A stretch of DNA of 6,436 nucleotides from Caldifarciminota bacterium (GCA_023128195.1 JAGMEL010000333.1:1-6436), one strand, 5' to 3'. Positions 1 through 5,928 are shown, numbered from the stretch's first letter. Notes: generated by a model not told the origin, from the sequence alone. Made by a program: numbers and translations.

Positions 1-345
1 ATCTCCTACTGTAATCGTGGTAATGACCCCATTGGTTGCGCCATCAATCACCGTGACATTATCATTAAATAAATTAGTGCAGTAGACCTTGTTATTGGTC
101 GGATTATAGACCAAAGCATAAGGGTAAAGTCCTACTCCAATCGTGGTAATGACCTTATTGGTTGCGCCGTCAATCACCGTGATGTCGTTACCCCATGTAT
201 TAGCGCAGTAGACCTTGTTATGGGTCGGATTATAGACCAAAGCACAAGGCCTATCTCCCACTGCAATTGTTGTTTCAAGCCATTGGGCGTTTGTTAGTGT
301 TACGAATGCAAAGATTAGTATAGCACACAATTTCATATTCTTCAT
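1..345 (-). CDS. Secreted YVTN beta-propeller repeat protein, N-terminal part (cut by window edge)
   Basis: Read on the minus strand from ATG at 345, this frame stays open for 115 codons to the window edge, so only the N-terminus is present. Residues 1-20 (MKNMKLCAILIFAFVTLTNA) look like a Sec signal peptide: lysines, a hydrophobic core and a likely cleavage after TNA. Two YVTN-type blades of 42 residues follow (about 29-70 and 71-112), each with ALVYNPT.NKVYC.N, then TVIDGATN and VITTI. YVTN repeats form extracellular or periplasmic beta-propellers; the ligand is unknown. At the DNA level the blades repeat with a 126-bp period (positions 1-120 against 127-246, about 99 of 120 bases identical by hand count), suggesting recent internal duplication. 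A strong ribosome site, GGGGAGG at 350-356 on the minus strand, sits 4 nt before the ATG and fixes the start. The gene has its own promoter at 422-449 and is divergent from the gene at 700. Confidence 0.9.
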   Translation of the reverse strand, partial: MKNMKLCAILIFAFVTLTNAQWLETTIAVGDRPCALVYNPTHNKVYCANTWGNDITVIDGATNKVITTIGVGLYPYALVYNPTNNKVYCTNLFNDNVTVIDGATNGVITTITVGD

Positions 346-421
346 TTTTCCTCCCCGCTTATCACGGTCTTGCGTTGTTAATTGTACAAAAATACTTAAA
401 TAAATTCCATAATTATATAAT

Positions 422-449
422 ATTATAAGAGTATATCGGTATATGTCAA
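422..449 (-). promoter_or_regulatory. Sigma70-type promoter for the YVTN-repeat gene
   Basis: On the minus strand, TTGACA (449-444) and TATAAT (427-422) are both perfect consensus hexamers with a 16-nt spacer. Transcription would start near 415, giving a leader of about 70 nt before the ATG at 345. I see no riboswitch or strong hairpin in that leader. Confidence 0.8.
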
Positions 450-457
450 GGGTGAAA

Positions 458-649
458 AATATCTGGTATCTAGTGCCGTTTCAAATAGTTCGTGTTTTAT
501 TTGTACACGAACACCAAAAATTGTAGTGGCAGACCTTGGTCTGCATTTATTAGTCGAGCAAGCTCGACCACTACAGAATTGGAAAATTGAACATTTTCGA
601 TTTGAAACGGCACTGGTATCTTCCATCTTCCATCTAATATCTTTCATCT
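458..649. repeat. Heptad tandem repeat (NNNATCT), interrupted by the 472-614 element
   Basis: In-register 7-bp units ending in ATCT occur at 458-464 (AATATCT) and 465-471 (GGTATCT). They resume after the inserted element at 615-621 (GGTATCT), 622-628 and 629-635 (TCCATCT twice), 636-642 (AATATCT) and 643-649 (TTCATCT). On the minus strand the unit reads AGATNNN. The tract lies between the -35 boxes of the two divergent promoters. No function is recognised; it may be a simple repeat or a series of weak regulator or bending sites. Confidence 0.7.
472..614. mobile_element. MITE-like 143-bp element with 15-bp terminal inverted repeats and nested hairpins
   Basis: AGTGCCGTTTCAAAT (472-486) and its exact reverse complement (600-614) bound a 143-bp segment. 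It is flanked by identical GGTATCT copies (465-471 and 615-621), the signature of a target-site duplication. Inside are a hairpin of 8-bp arms (488-495 with 505-512) and an 8-bp outer stem (522-529 with 568-575). The outer stem encloses two perfect 7-bp hairpins, 529-535/538-544 (GCAGACC) and 553-559/562-568 (GTCGAGC), so one strand can fold as a three-way junction. There is no credible coding capacity. A non-autonomous transposon (MITE) mobilised in trans is the natural reading, but the flanking duplication equals one unit of the surrounding heptad tract, so it could be coincidental. No transposase family can be named from the ends alone. Confidence 0.68.
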
Positions 650-656
650 TTATTCA

Positions 657-684
657 TTGACATACTGTATTATTTTGCTATAAT
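657..684 (+). promoter_or_regulatory. Sigma70-type promoter for the LTD-domain gene
   Basis: TTGACA (657-662) and TATAAT (679-684) are perfect hexamers with a 16-nt spacer, and TGC just before the -10 makes it also an extended -10. Transcription should start near 691, leaving a leader of only about 9 nt with the GGGAG ribosome site (691-695) at its extreme 5' end. Confidence 0.82.
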
Positions 685-699
685 GCACAAGGGAGATTA

Positions 700-1977
700 A
701 TGCTTGTATTATTATTTCTGCTTGTAGATTCACCTGTTATCATCACTGAAGTAATGTCAAATGTAAAAGGTTCAGAATCTGGTTCGGGTAGTCCAGGGGA
801 TAGAAATGAATTTGTAGAAATCTATAATCTGAGCAGTGATACAATAGATCTTGTAAATTATTTAATCTATGATTTTGATGTTAATGCCGATGAAATATAT
901 CCCTGGGAAGATGATTCGATTTTAATCAATTATCCTGACTTAAGAATTAATTCAACCCTTATTTATCCCTGTTCCTATGCCTTGATACTTGATAGGGAAT
1001 ATACGAGTTCAGATACTACAGGTGGTAATGTTCAACCTTATAATATTCCGGATTCAACTTTGATTTTAACCACTGATGATACAACGATTGGAAATGGTCT
1101 TCAGAGTTCAGATCCCTTAATAATGTATTCAATTGCTGATGCCTGCACAACATCATTTGGCACACCGTATGATACTTTAGATGATTTTCCTTCGGACCCC
1201 GGGGATGGTATATCCTGGGAAAGGATTGACTTGAATTTACCTGATACAGTTTCGAATTGGCTTCCTTGTATGGACTCATCAGGCTGCACTCCAGGAAAAG
1301 AGAATAGTACTACTAATGCCTTTGACCTCGCATTGGAAACACAATCTATTATTTTGACACCCGCATCTCTTAAAACAGGTGAGGATGTGAATATTGAAAT
1401 AAGAGTTAAAAATCTTGGTTTAAGAGAAGTTAGTGAATACGAATTATTGATTTTTGATGACGAGAATAATGATAGTATTATGAATGCAAATGAGTTATTG
1501 ATTCAAATTGACGGTGACCTTGTTTATCCGTCTGACAGTGTATCATTGTTTTTTACTTTTAGTCATCCTTCACAGGGTATGCATAATCTCGGTTTTAAAT
1601 TGGATTTTTCTGATGATATAAATTTAGAAAATAATCTTGTTTTTAAAGAACTCATAGTTTCAGGCGAAATTGGTGAATTGGCGCTCTCGCCCCGGATATT
1701 TACGCCAGATAATGATGGAATAAATGATCGTCTACAGATCGATTATCGTCTTCCAAAATCCGGGGGTCTGCTTACCCTATTAATATTTGATACCCGCGGT
1801 AAATTATTGCATAATGTTTGTAAAAAAGAACCGTGTTCAGCAACAACAGGGACAATTTTTTGGAACGGGGAAGCTGGAGCAAAAAAAATCCCATCCGGCA
1901 TGTATATTGTTTATCTTGAATATCGATATCAAGGCAGCGTAACAAAGGCTAAGAAAACAACAGTATTGGCGAGATAA
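700..1977 (+). CDS. Secreted lamin-tail-domain protein with CARDB-like and FlgD/CHU_C-like C-terminal domains
   Basis: A protein of 425 residues. Residues about 13-200 form a lamin tail domain (LTD): opening VIITEVMSN, then NEFVEIYNLSSDTIDLVNY at 36-54, a distal SWERI at 172-176 and the closing TPGKEN at 197-202. Residues about 208-320 look like a CARDB-type Ig fold (GEDVNIEIRVKNLGL, later DINLENN). Residues about 327-425 are a FlgD-like/CHU_C-type tail: SPRIFTPDNDGINDRLQI, LLIFDTRGKLL, WNGEAG, IPSGMYIVYLEY and a terminal TTVLAR. Such modular proteins are exported and act at the surface or outside the cell; the substrate is unknown. The N-terminus (MLVLLFLLVDS) has only a short hydrophobic stretch and no positive charge, so it is a weak signal peptide. 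An in-frame stop at 658-660 with no ATG between it and 700 rules out an upstream ATG. GGGAG at 691-695 supports ATG 700. The gene has its own promoter and appears monocistronic; no clear intrinsic terminator follows. Confidence 0.88.
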   Translation: MLVLLFLLVDSPVIITEVMSNVKGSESGSGSPGDRNEFVEIYNLSSDTIDLVNYLIYDFDVNADEIYPWEDDSILINYPDLRINSTLIYPCSYALILDREYTSSDTTGGNVQPYNIPDSTLILTTDDTTIGNGLQSSDPLIMYSIADACTTSFGTPYDTLDDFPSDPGDGISWERIDLNLPDTVSNWLPCMDSSGCTPGKENSTTNAFDLALETQSIILTPASLKTGEDVNIEIRVKNLGLREVSEYELLIFDDENNDSIMNANELLIQIDGDLVYPSDSVSLFFTFSHPSQGMHNLGFKLDFSDDINLENNLVFKELIVSGEIGELALSPRIFTPDNDGINDRLQIDYRLPKSGGLLTLLIFDTRGKLLHNVCKKEPCSATTGTIFWNGEAGAKKIPSGMYIVYLEYRYQGSVTKAKKTTVLAR

Positions 1978-2009
1978 TTCATTAAATATCAGGGGATTTT
2001 TCTTTCATC

Positions 2010-2128
2010 GCGAATCCCGTCCTTTTTTTGAAAGGCGGGATGATCCTGCGTTTCCTGCGAATTCCGACATCAAAAGGGCGGGGTGATACTGCGAGTTCCG
2101 CCATTCTGTTTGGCGGGACGATACTGCG
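2010..2128 (+). repeat. Three related palindromic repeat units upstream of gcvT
   Basis: Three units of 37-41 bp lie at 2010-2050, 2057-2093 and 2091-2128. Each starts GCGA, contains a left arm ending CCG, a variable loop, a right arm beginning CGGG, and ends GAT(A/C)CTGCG. Units 2 and 3 overlap by three bases. The arms pair within each unit: ATCCCG/CGGGAT, ATTCCG/CGGGGT and GTTCCG/CGGGAC, counting G-U pairs. One stem position changes from A-T to G-C between units with pairing kept. This resembles a REP-like extragenic palindrome cluster. None of the stems is followed by a T-run, so they are not convincing intrinsic terminators, although they could stabilise the 3' end of the upstream mRNA. 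Confidence 0.7.
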
Positions 2129-2136
2129 TTTTTCCG

Positions 2137-2164
2137 TTGACTTTTCGCATTTTTTGGCTATAAT
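2137..2164 (+). promoter_or_regulatory. Sigma70-type promoter giving a probably leaderless gcvT transcript
   Basis: TTGACT (2137-2142; one mismatch) and TATAAT (2159-2164; perfect) are 16 nt apart. Only 5 nt separate the -10 box from the gcvT ATG at 2170. A normal start 6-7 nt past the -10 would fall on or within a base or two of that ATG, and no Shine-Dalgarno sequence is present. The promoter begins 8 nt after the palindromic repeat cluster. Confidence 0.8.
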
Positions 2165-2169
2165 AATCC

Positions 2170-3258
2170 ATGGCTAAAAAGACCCCATTTTATGATATGC
2201 ATCTAAAAAATAATGGCAAAATTGTTGAATTTACTGGATATTTAATGCCTGTGCAGTTTGAAGGCATTATCCCGGAACATCAGGTTGTGCGTAATTCTGT
2301 GGGTGTGTTTGATGTTTCGCACATGGGTGAGGTCGAGATTCGAGGCAAGGATAGGATAAAGTTTGTTAATTATATTACAACGAATGATGTCTCAAAACTG
2401 GCGCTCAATCAGATTCAATATTCAACTATGCTTTATCCGGATGCCGGGATTGTTGATGATCTTCTGGTTTATAATCTTAAAGATAGGATGTTCCTTGTTG
2501 TGAACGCAGCAAATACAGAGAAAGATTATAAATGGATTTTAGATAATAAGCAGTTTGATGTTGAAATTTCAAATTTGAGTGATGGAATCGGTCAATTAGC
2601 AGTACAGGGACCAAAAGCAGAAGCAGTGGGGCAGAAACTATTCGATTTTAACCTCTCGGAATTGGAATATTATTGGACGACCGAGGTGAAGATAAAGGAT
2701 ATTCCGGTTATTCTATCCCGTACTGGTTATACTGGTGAAGATGGATTCGAGATTTATCTTGATGAAAAATATGCTGTCCGGGTCTGGGATATGGTTTTTG
2801 AAGCTGGTAAAGAATTTGGTATTAAACCAATAGGTCTTGGAGCAAGGGATACCCTGCGATTTGAAATGAGATATTGCCTTTATGGTAATGACATTGACAA
2901 GACCACAAATCCATTGGAAGCCGGGTTAGCCTGGATTGTAAAATTTGATAAGGGTGATTTTATCGGGAAAGAGAGTTTATTAAAAATAAAAGAGGAAGGT
3001 CTAAAAAGGAAATTGGTTGGATTTGAGGTGGTTGATAAAGGTATTCCAAGACCCCATCAGGAAATTCATAATGAAGAAAGGAAGCTCGGATTTGTGACTT
3101 CTGGTACATTTTCGCCTTCTCTTAAAAAGGGAATTGGTATTGGCTATGTGGAACTGCCTCATAATAAGGTTGGAACAATATTGAAGGTGATCGGGAAAAC
3201 CCCTATTGATGTTAAAATTATTAAGGGCCCATTTTATAAACGAGGAACACATAAGTAG
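2170..3258 (+). CDS. gcvT: Aminomethyltransferase, T-protein of the glycine cleavage system
   Basis: GcvT (EC 2.1.2.10) takes the aminomethyl group from lipoyl-GcvH, passes the one-carbon unit to tetrahydrofolate as 5,10-methylene-THF and releases ammonia in the cytoplasm. The 362-residue length is typical. The N-terminus MAKKTPFYDMH matches the family start (TPLYDLH type), which fixes ATG 2170. Family marks in order are MPVQFEGIIPEH (26-37), FDVSHMGEVEIRG (47-59), GIVDDLLVYNL (93-103) with Asp96/Asp97, where the family's catalytic aspartate lies, VVNAANTEKDYKWI (110-123), SRTGYTGEDGFEIYL (183-197) of the folate-binding core, GARDTLR (224-230), and the C-terminal barrel motif GFVTSGTFSPSLKKGIG (307-323). 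No key residue is missing. It is the first gene of gcvT-gcvH-gcvPA. The promoter lies directly against the start codon, so the message is probably leaderless. Confidence 0.97.
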   Translation: MAKKTPFYDMHLKNNGKIVEFTGYLMPVQFEGIIPEHQVVRNSVGVFDVSHMGEVEIRGKDRIKFVNYITTNDVSKLALNQIQYSTMLYPDAGIVDDLLVYNLKDRMFLVVNAANTEKDYKWILDNKQFDVEISNLSDGIGQLAVQGPKAEAVGQKLFDFNLSELEYYWTTEVKIKDIPVILSRTGYTGEDGFEIYLDEKYAVRVWDMVFEAGKEFGIKPIGLGARDTLRFEMRYCLYGNDIDKTTNPLEAGLAWIVKFDKGDFIGKESLLKIKEEGLKRKLVGFEVVDKGIPRPHQEIHNEERKLGFVTSGTFSPSLKKGIGIGYVELPHNKVGTILKVIGKTPIDVKIIKGPFYKRGTHK

Positions 3259-3273
3259 CTAATAGCTAATATG

Positions 3274-3280
3274 AGGAGGT
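3274..3280 (+). promoter_or_regulatory. Strong Shine-Dalgarno site of gcvH
   Basis: AGGAGGT lies 3 nt before the gcvH ATG at 3284 and is a near-perfect anti-16S match. It contrasts with gcvT (none) and gcvPA (weak AAAGAG) in the same operon, which suggests that GcvH, needed as the shared carrier, is translated most strongly. The 25-nt gap before gcvH also holds a TAGCTAA tandem duplication (3256-3269) that includes the gcvT stop codon. Confidence 0.85.
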
Positions 3281-3283
3281 GTT

Positions 3284-3670
3284 ATGGCAAATATAATAGA
3301 GGGTGTAAAATATACAAAAGAGCATGAATGGGTTAAAATAGATGGTGATATTGCAACCACCGGTATCACTGATTATGCCCAATCAGAATTGTCTGATATA
3401 GTTATGGTTGAACCACCAGGTATAGGTCAAAAGATTAAAGCAGGAGATGCAGTTGGGACAATCGAGGCAGTAAAGGCAGTAACTGACCTTTATGCATGTT
3501 TAAGTGGTGAGGTGACTGAGGTTAATGATGCAGTTGTAGCAGATCCTTCAATAATGAATAAAGATGCGTATGGCGAAGGTTGGATCTACAAGGTGAAGAT
3601 AGATGCTCCAAAAGAAATTGATAATCTTCTGTCACCTGAACAGTATAAAGAATTGATTGCAAAGAGTTAA
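3284..3670 (+). CDS. gcvH: Glycine cleavage system H protein (lipoyl carrier)
   Basis: GcvH is the small cytoplasmic carrier whose lipoyl-lysine arm moves the aminomethyl intermediate from P-protein to T-protein and is then reoxidised by L-protein. At 128 residues it has normal family length. EHEWVKIDGDIATTGITDYA (13-32) is the conserved N-terminal block, and DAVGTIEAVKAVTDLYACLS (55-74) is the lipoylation motif, with Lys64 the predicted lipoyl site. GEV.EVND, then INKD-type MNKDAYGEGWIYKV (91-104), complete the hammerhead fold. The start is fixed by AGGAGGT just upstream. It follows gcvT by 25 nt, and its stop codon abuts the gcvPA ATG with no gap, so the two are likely translationally coupled. 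No lipoate attachment gene (lipB/lipA/lplA) is in the window. Confidence 0.97.
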   Translation: MANIIEGVKYTKEHEWVKIDGDIATTGITDYAQSELSDIVMVEPPGIGQKIKAGDAVGTIEAVKAVTDLYACLSGEVTEVNDAVVADPSIMNKDAYGEGWIYKVKIDAPKEIDNLLSPEQYKELIAKS

Positions 3671-5014
3671 ATGCACTATCTCCCACTAACATCACGAGAC
3701 GAGAAAGAAATTTTAAACAAGATCGGCGTTTCCTCGTTCCAGGAATTGATTGATAAAATAATTCCTGAAGATTTACAGTATAATGGGAAATGTGGATTAC
3801 CAGATGCCGTGAGTGAAAATGAAATAAGGAAAATCTTGAGAAGCTTAGCAGGTGAAAATTATAATAATAACAATTATCTGTCGTTCTTAGGAGCTGGCGT
3901 ATATGATCATTACATACCAGCAATCGTGGATAGCTTAATTTCAAGGAGTGAATTTTACACTGCATACACGCCATATCAGGCAGAGGTTTCTCAGGGTACC
4001 TTACAGACAATATTTGAGTATCAAAGTGTGATTTGCGAGCTTACTGGAATGGAAATTGCCAATGCATCGATGTATGATGGTGGTTCGGCTTTAGCAGAGG
4101 CATGCCATATGGCATGTACAATAAAAAGAAAACAAAAGGTTATTCTTGCTGATTTAATTCACCCTTTTTATCAGAAAATTGTGCAGACATATACAAAAGA
4201 ATGTGGTGTTGAAATTTTCTTCTGTCCTGCAAAGGATGGAGTAGTTGACCTTAACGTATTGAGAGATTTAATTGATGAGGATACAAGTTGCGTTTGTATT
4301 CAACATCCTAATTTTTATGGTTATTTAGAAAGGATGTCGGAAATTGAGCAATTAGTTCATTCCAAAGATGCACTGCTGATTTCTGTTGTTGATCCGATAT
4401 CCTTAGGCATCATTGCACCACCGGGTGAGTACAATACTGACATTGCCGTGGGTGAAGGACAGGTAATGGGTGTCCCCCAGGGGTTTGGAGGACCTCTTTT
4501 AGGAATTTTTGCGTCAAGGAAGGATTTTGCACGCTTCTTGCCAGGCAGGATTGTTGGTGAAACAACTGATGTCGAAGGTAAGCGCGGCTATGTTCTAACC
4601 CTGCAGACCCGTGAACAACATATAAGAAGAGCTAAAGCCACATCCAATATCTGTACTAACGAGGCGTTATGTGCATTGAGCGCGTTAATTTATTTGTGCA
4701 GTCTTGGCAAGCAGGGAATAATTGATATTGGTAATTTATGTATAGCTAAGAGTCATTATTTGTACAATAGAATAAAGGAATTAAAAGGTATCAGACCTGC
4801 CTTTGAGCAGGAATTCTTTAAAGAATTTGTTGTTGAAACAGAAAAATCAGCAGAGGACGTACTTGATTCACTGCTTGAGGAAAAGATATTTGGAGGAGTA
4901 CCACTTTCAATTTTCAATAAGGATTTAAAGAATCATATTTTACTTTCAGTAACTGAAAAAAGAAGCAAAGAAGAGATTGATAAATTTGTAGATAGCTTAT
5001 CAAGGATCCTTTAA
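3671..5014 (+). CDS. gcvPA: Glycine dehydrogenase (decarboxylating) subunit 1, P-protein alpha
   Basis: GcvPA is the N-terminal half of glycine decarboxylase (EC 1.4.4.2) in organisms with a split P-protein. It forms an alpha2beta2 complex with GcvPB, which decarboxylates glycine and loads the aminomethyl group on GcvH. The 447 residues match the family. Visible blocks are SFLGAGVYDHYIPAIVDSLI (71-90), YTPYQAEVSQGTLQTIFEYQ (99-118), NASMYDGGSA (131-140), GEGQVMGVPQGFGGPLLGIF (261-280), PGRIVGETTD (301-310), and TLQTREQHIRRAKATSNICT (320-339). The subunit lacks the PLP-binding lysine by design; that lysine is in GcvPB, which is not in this window. MHYLPLT is the usual family start, and the ATG touches the gcvH stop codon, with only a weak AAAGAG upstream, so coupling to gcvH translation is likely. 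After the stop comes a repeat-filled gap, not gcvPB. Confidence 0.96.
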   Translation: MHYLPLTSRDEKEILNKIGVSSFQELIDKIIPEDLQYNGKCGLPDAVSENEIRKILRSLAGENYNNNNYLSFLGAGVYDHYIPAIVDSLISRSEFYTAYTPYQAEVSQGTLQTIFEYQSVICELTGMEIANASMYDGGSALAEACHMACTIKRKQKVILADLIHPFYQKIVQTYTKECGVEIFFCPAKDGVVDLNVLRDLIDEDTSCVCIQHPNFYGYLERMSEIEQLVHSKDALLISVVDPISLGIIAPPGEYNTDIAVGEGQVMGVPQGFGGPLLGIFASRKDFARFLPGRIVGETTDVEGKRGYVLTLQTREQHIRRAKATSNICTNEALCALSALIYLCSLGKQGIIDIGNLCIAKSHYLYNRIKELKGIRPAFEQEFFKEFVVETEKSAEDVLDSLLEEKIFGGVPLSIFNKDLKNHILLSVTEKRSKEEIDKFVDSLSRIL

Positions 5015-5020
5015 AAACAA

Positions 5021-5157
5021 GATTACAGAAATATAAAAAAATGATTACGGAGATAAATTAATATGATTACAGTGATGAATTCTTTAATACATGGAAGATT
5101 AAGATGCCAGTTACGTAATCTGTGTAATCTGCGTTTTTCATCTGTGTAATCTGTGTC
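5021..5157. repeat. Degenerate 22-bp GATTAC repeat in direct and inverted copies
   Basis: GATTAC occurs at 5021, 5043 and 5065, exactly 22 bp apart, each followed by an A-rich arm. From 5115 to 5157 the same unit runs on the other strand: GTAATCTG at 5115, 5124 and 5146, the last two again 22 bp apart. The reverse complement of the right side reads GATTACACAGATGAAAAACG and so on, matching the left units. The two halves can pair as a large imperfect hairpin around 5087-5110. The right half ends directly against the ATG at 5158. The gap holds no clear promoter, terminator or gene fragment. Confidence 0.72.
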
Positions 5158-5928
5158 ATGAATATTTTATTCATCGGTGACATCATAGGTAGCCCTGCTC
5201 GAAAAAAGATTTGTTCACAACTTCCTGACATTATAGAGAAAGAAAATATATTTTTTACTATTGCGCAAGGGGAAAATCTTGCCGGTGGCATTGGTATTAC
5301 AGAAAAAACTGCGAAGGAATTATTCAAAGCTGGGGTAGATTGTATTACTACAGGTAATCATGTGTGGAAACATAAAGAAGTCTATAAATATCTTGATGAA
5401 GAAACACGTTTGCTGCGACCTGCAAATTATCCTGAAGGTGTTCCAGGAATAGGGTATTTTGTTTATGAAAAAGAGAATTGCAAGATTGGTGTCATAAATT
5501 TAGAGGGCAGGGCGTTCATGAAGCCATTGCAAGATCCTTTTAGTATTGGCAAGAAAATTGCGGAGTCAATGTATAAAGAAACAAAAAATATTCTTGTCGA
5601 TTTCCATGCTGAAGCAACAGGCGAAAAAAGGGCGCTCAGTTTATACCTTTCTGAATATACTACAGCTTTTATTGGAACCCATACACATGTACAGACTGCT
5701 GATGAACGAATCATCAACAGTAAGACTGCCTATATTAGTGACGTCGGGATGGTGGGTTCTATGGATTCGGTGATCGGTGTAAAAAAAGAAGAGATCATTA
5801 AACATCTTTTACTATCACTGCCACAGAGATTTAAAGTAGCAAAAGAAAATATTTTAGCCAATTGTGTAATAATCGACTTTGATGAAAAAACCGGCAGAGC
5901 ATATTCAATAATCAGATATAATTTTTGA
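5158..5928 (+). CDS. ymdB: TIGR00282/YmdB-family metallophosphoesterase (cyclic nucleotide phosphodiesterase)
   Basis: The 256-residue protein belongs to the calcineurin-like TIGR00282 family; Bacillus subtilis YmdB is a cytoplasmic phosphodiesterase active on cyclic nucleotides and affects biofilm and motility decisions. All expected metal-site residues are seen: Asp8 in MNILFIGDIIG, Glu39-Asn40 in AQGENLAGG, Asn67-His68 in TTGNHVW, His140 in VDFHAEATGEK, and His165 and His167 in IGTHTHVQT. DVGMVG (195-200) is also family-typical. The N-terminus fits the family exactly, so ATG 5158 is right, although no Shine-Dalgarno sequence precedes it. The upstream bases belong to the 22-bp repeat. The nearest -10-like string, TGTAAT at 5145-5150, has no -35 partner, so the gene may rely on read-through from the gcv operon. 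The substrate in this organism is inferred from family only. Confidence 0.94.
   Translation: MNILFIGDIIGSPARKKICSQLPDIIEKENIFFTIAQGENLAGGIGITEKTAKELFKAGVDCITTGNHVWKHKEVYKYLDEETRLLRPANYPEGVPGIGYFVYEKENCKIGVINLEGRAFMKPLQDPFSIGKKIAESMYKETKNILVDFHAEATGEKRALSLYLSEYTTAFIGTHTHVQTADERIINSKTAYISDVGMVGSMDSVIGVKKEEIIKHLLLSLPQRFKVAKENILANCVIIDFDEKTGRAYSIIRYNF

Noticed and set aside
522..575. Cloverleaf-like fold as a possible tRNA
   Set aside because: Only 54 nt, with two-base loops, no T-loop motif, no anticodon-type 7-nt loop and no acceptor end; it reads as nested repeat hairpins.
423..647. 74-codon open frame on the minus strand
   Set aside because: It lies almost wholly in the inverted-repeat element and heptad tract and encodes repeat-derived, low-quality sequence; no ribosome site or family resemblance.
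2015..2040. Hairpin as intrinsic terminator of the LTD gene
   Set aside because: The stem is good, but the T-rich stretch lies in its loop, not after it; the following bases are TGATCCTGCG.
3522..4010. 162-codon open frame on the minus strand
   Set aside because: It is antisense to the gcvH end and gcvPA start, both unambiguous conserved genes, and the translated sequence resembles no family.
5145..5150. TGTAAT as a -10 box for the gene at 5158
   Set aside because: It is part of the repeat unit and has no -35 partner at 15-18 nt upstream, so the match is likely chance.
5015..5157. Possible decayed gcvPB fragment after gcvPA
   Set aside because: The gap is fully explained by the 22-bp repeat; I find no residue of the P-protein C-terminal half in it.
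5021..5157. CRISPR array from the 22-bp phased repeats
   Set aside because: There are no distinct spacers; units are contiguous and degenerate, the orientation reverses midway, and no cas genes are present.
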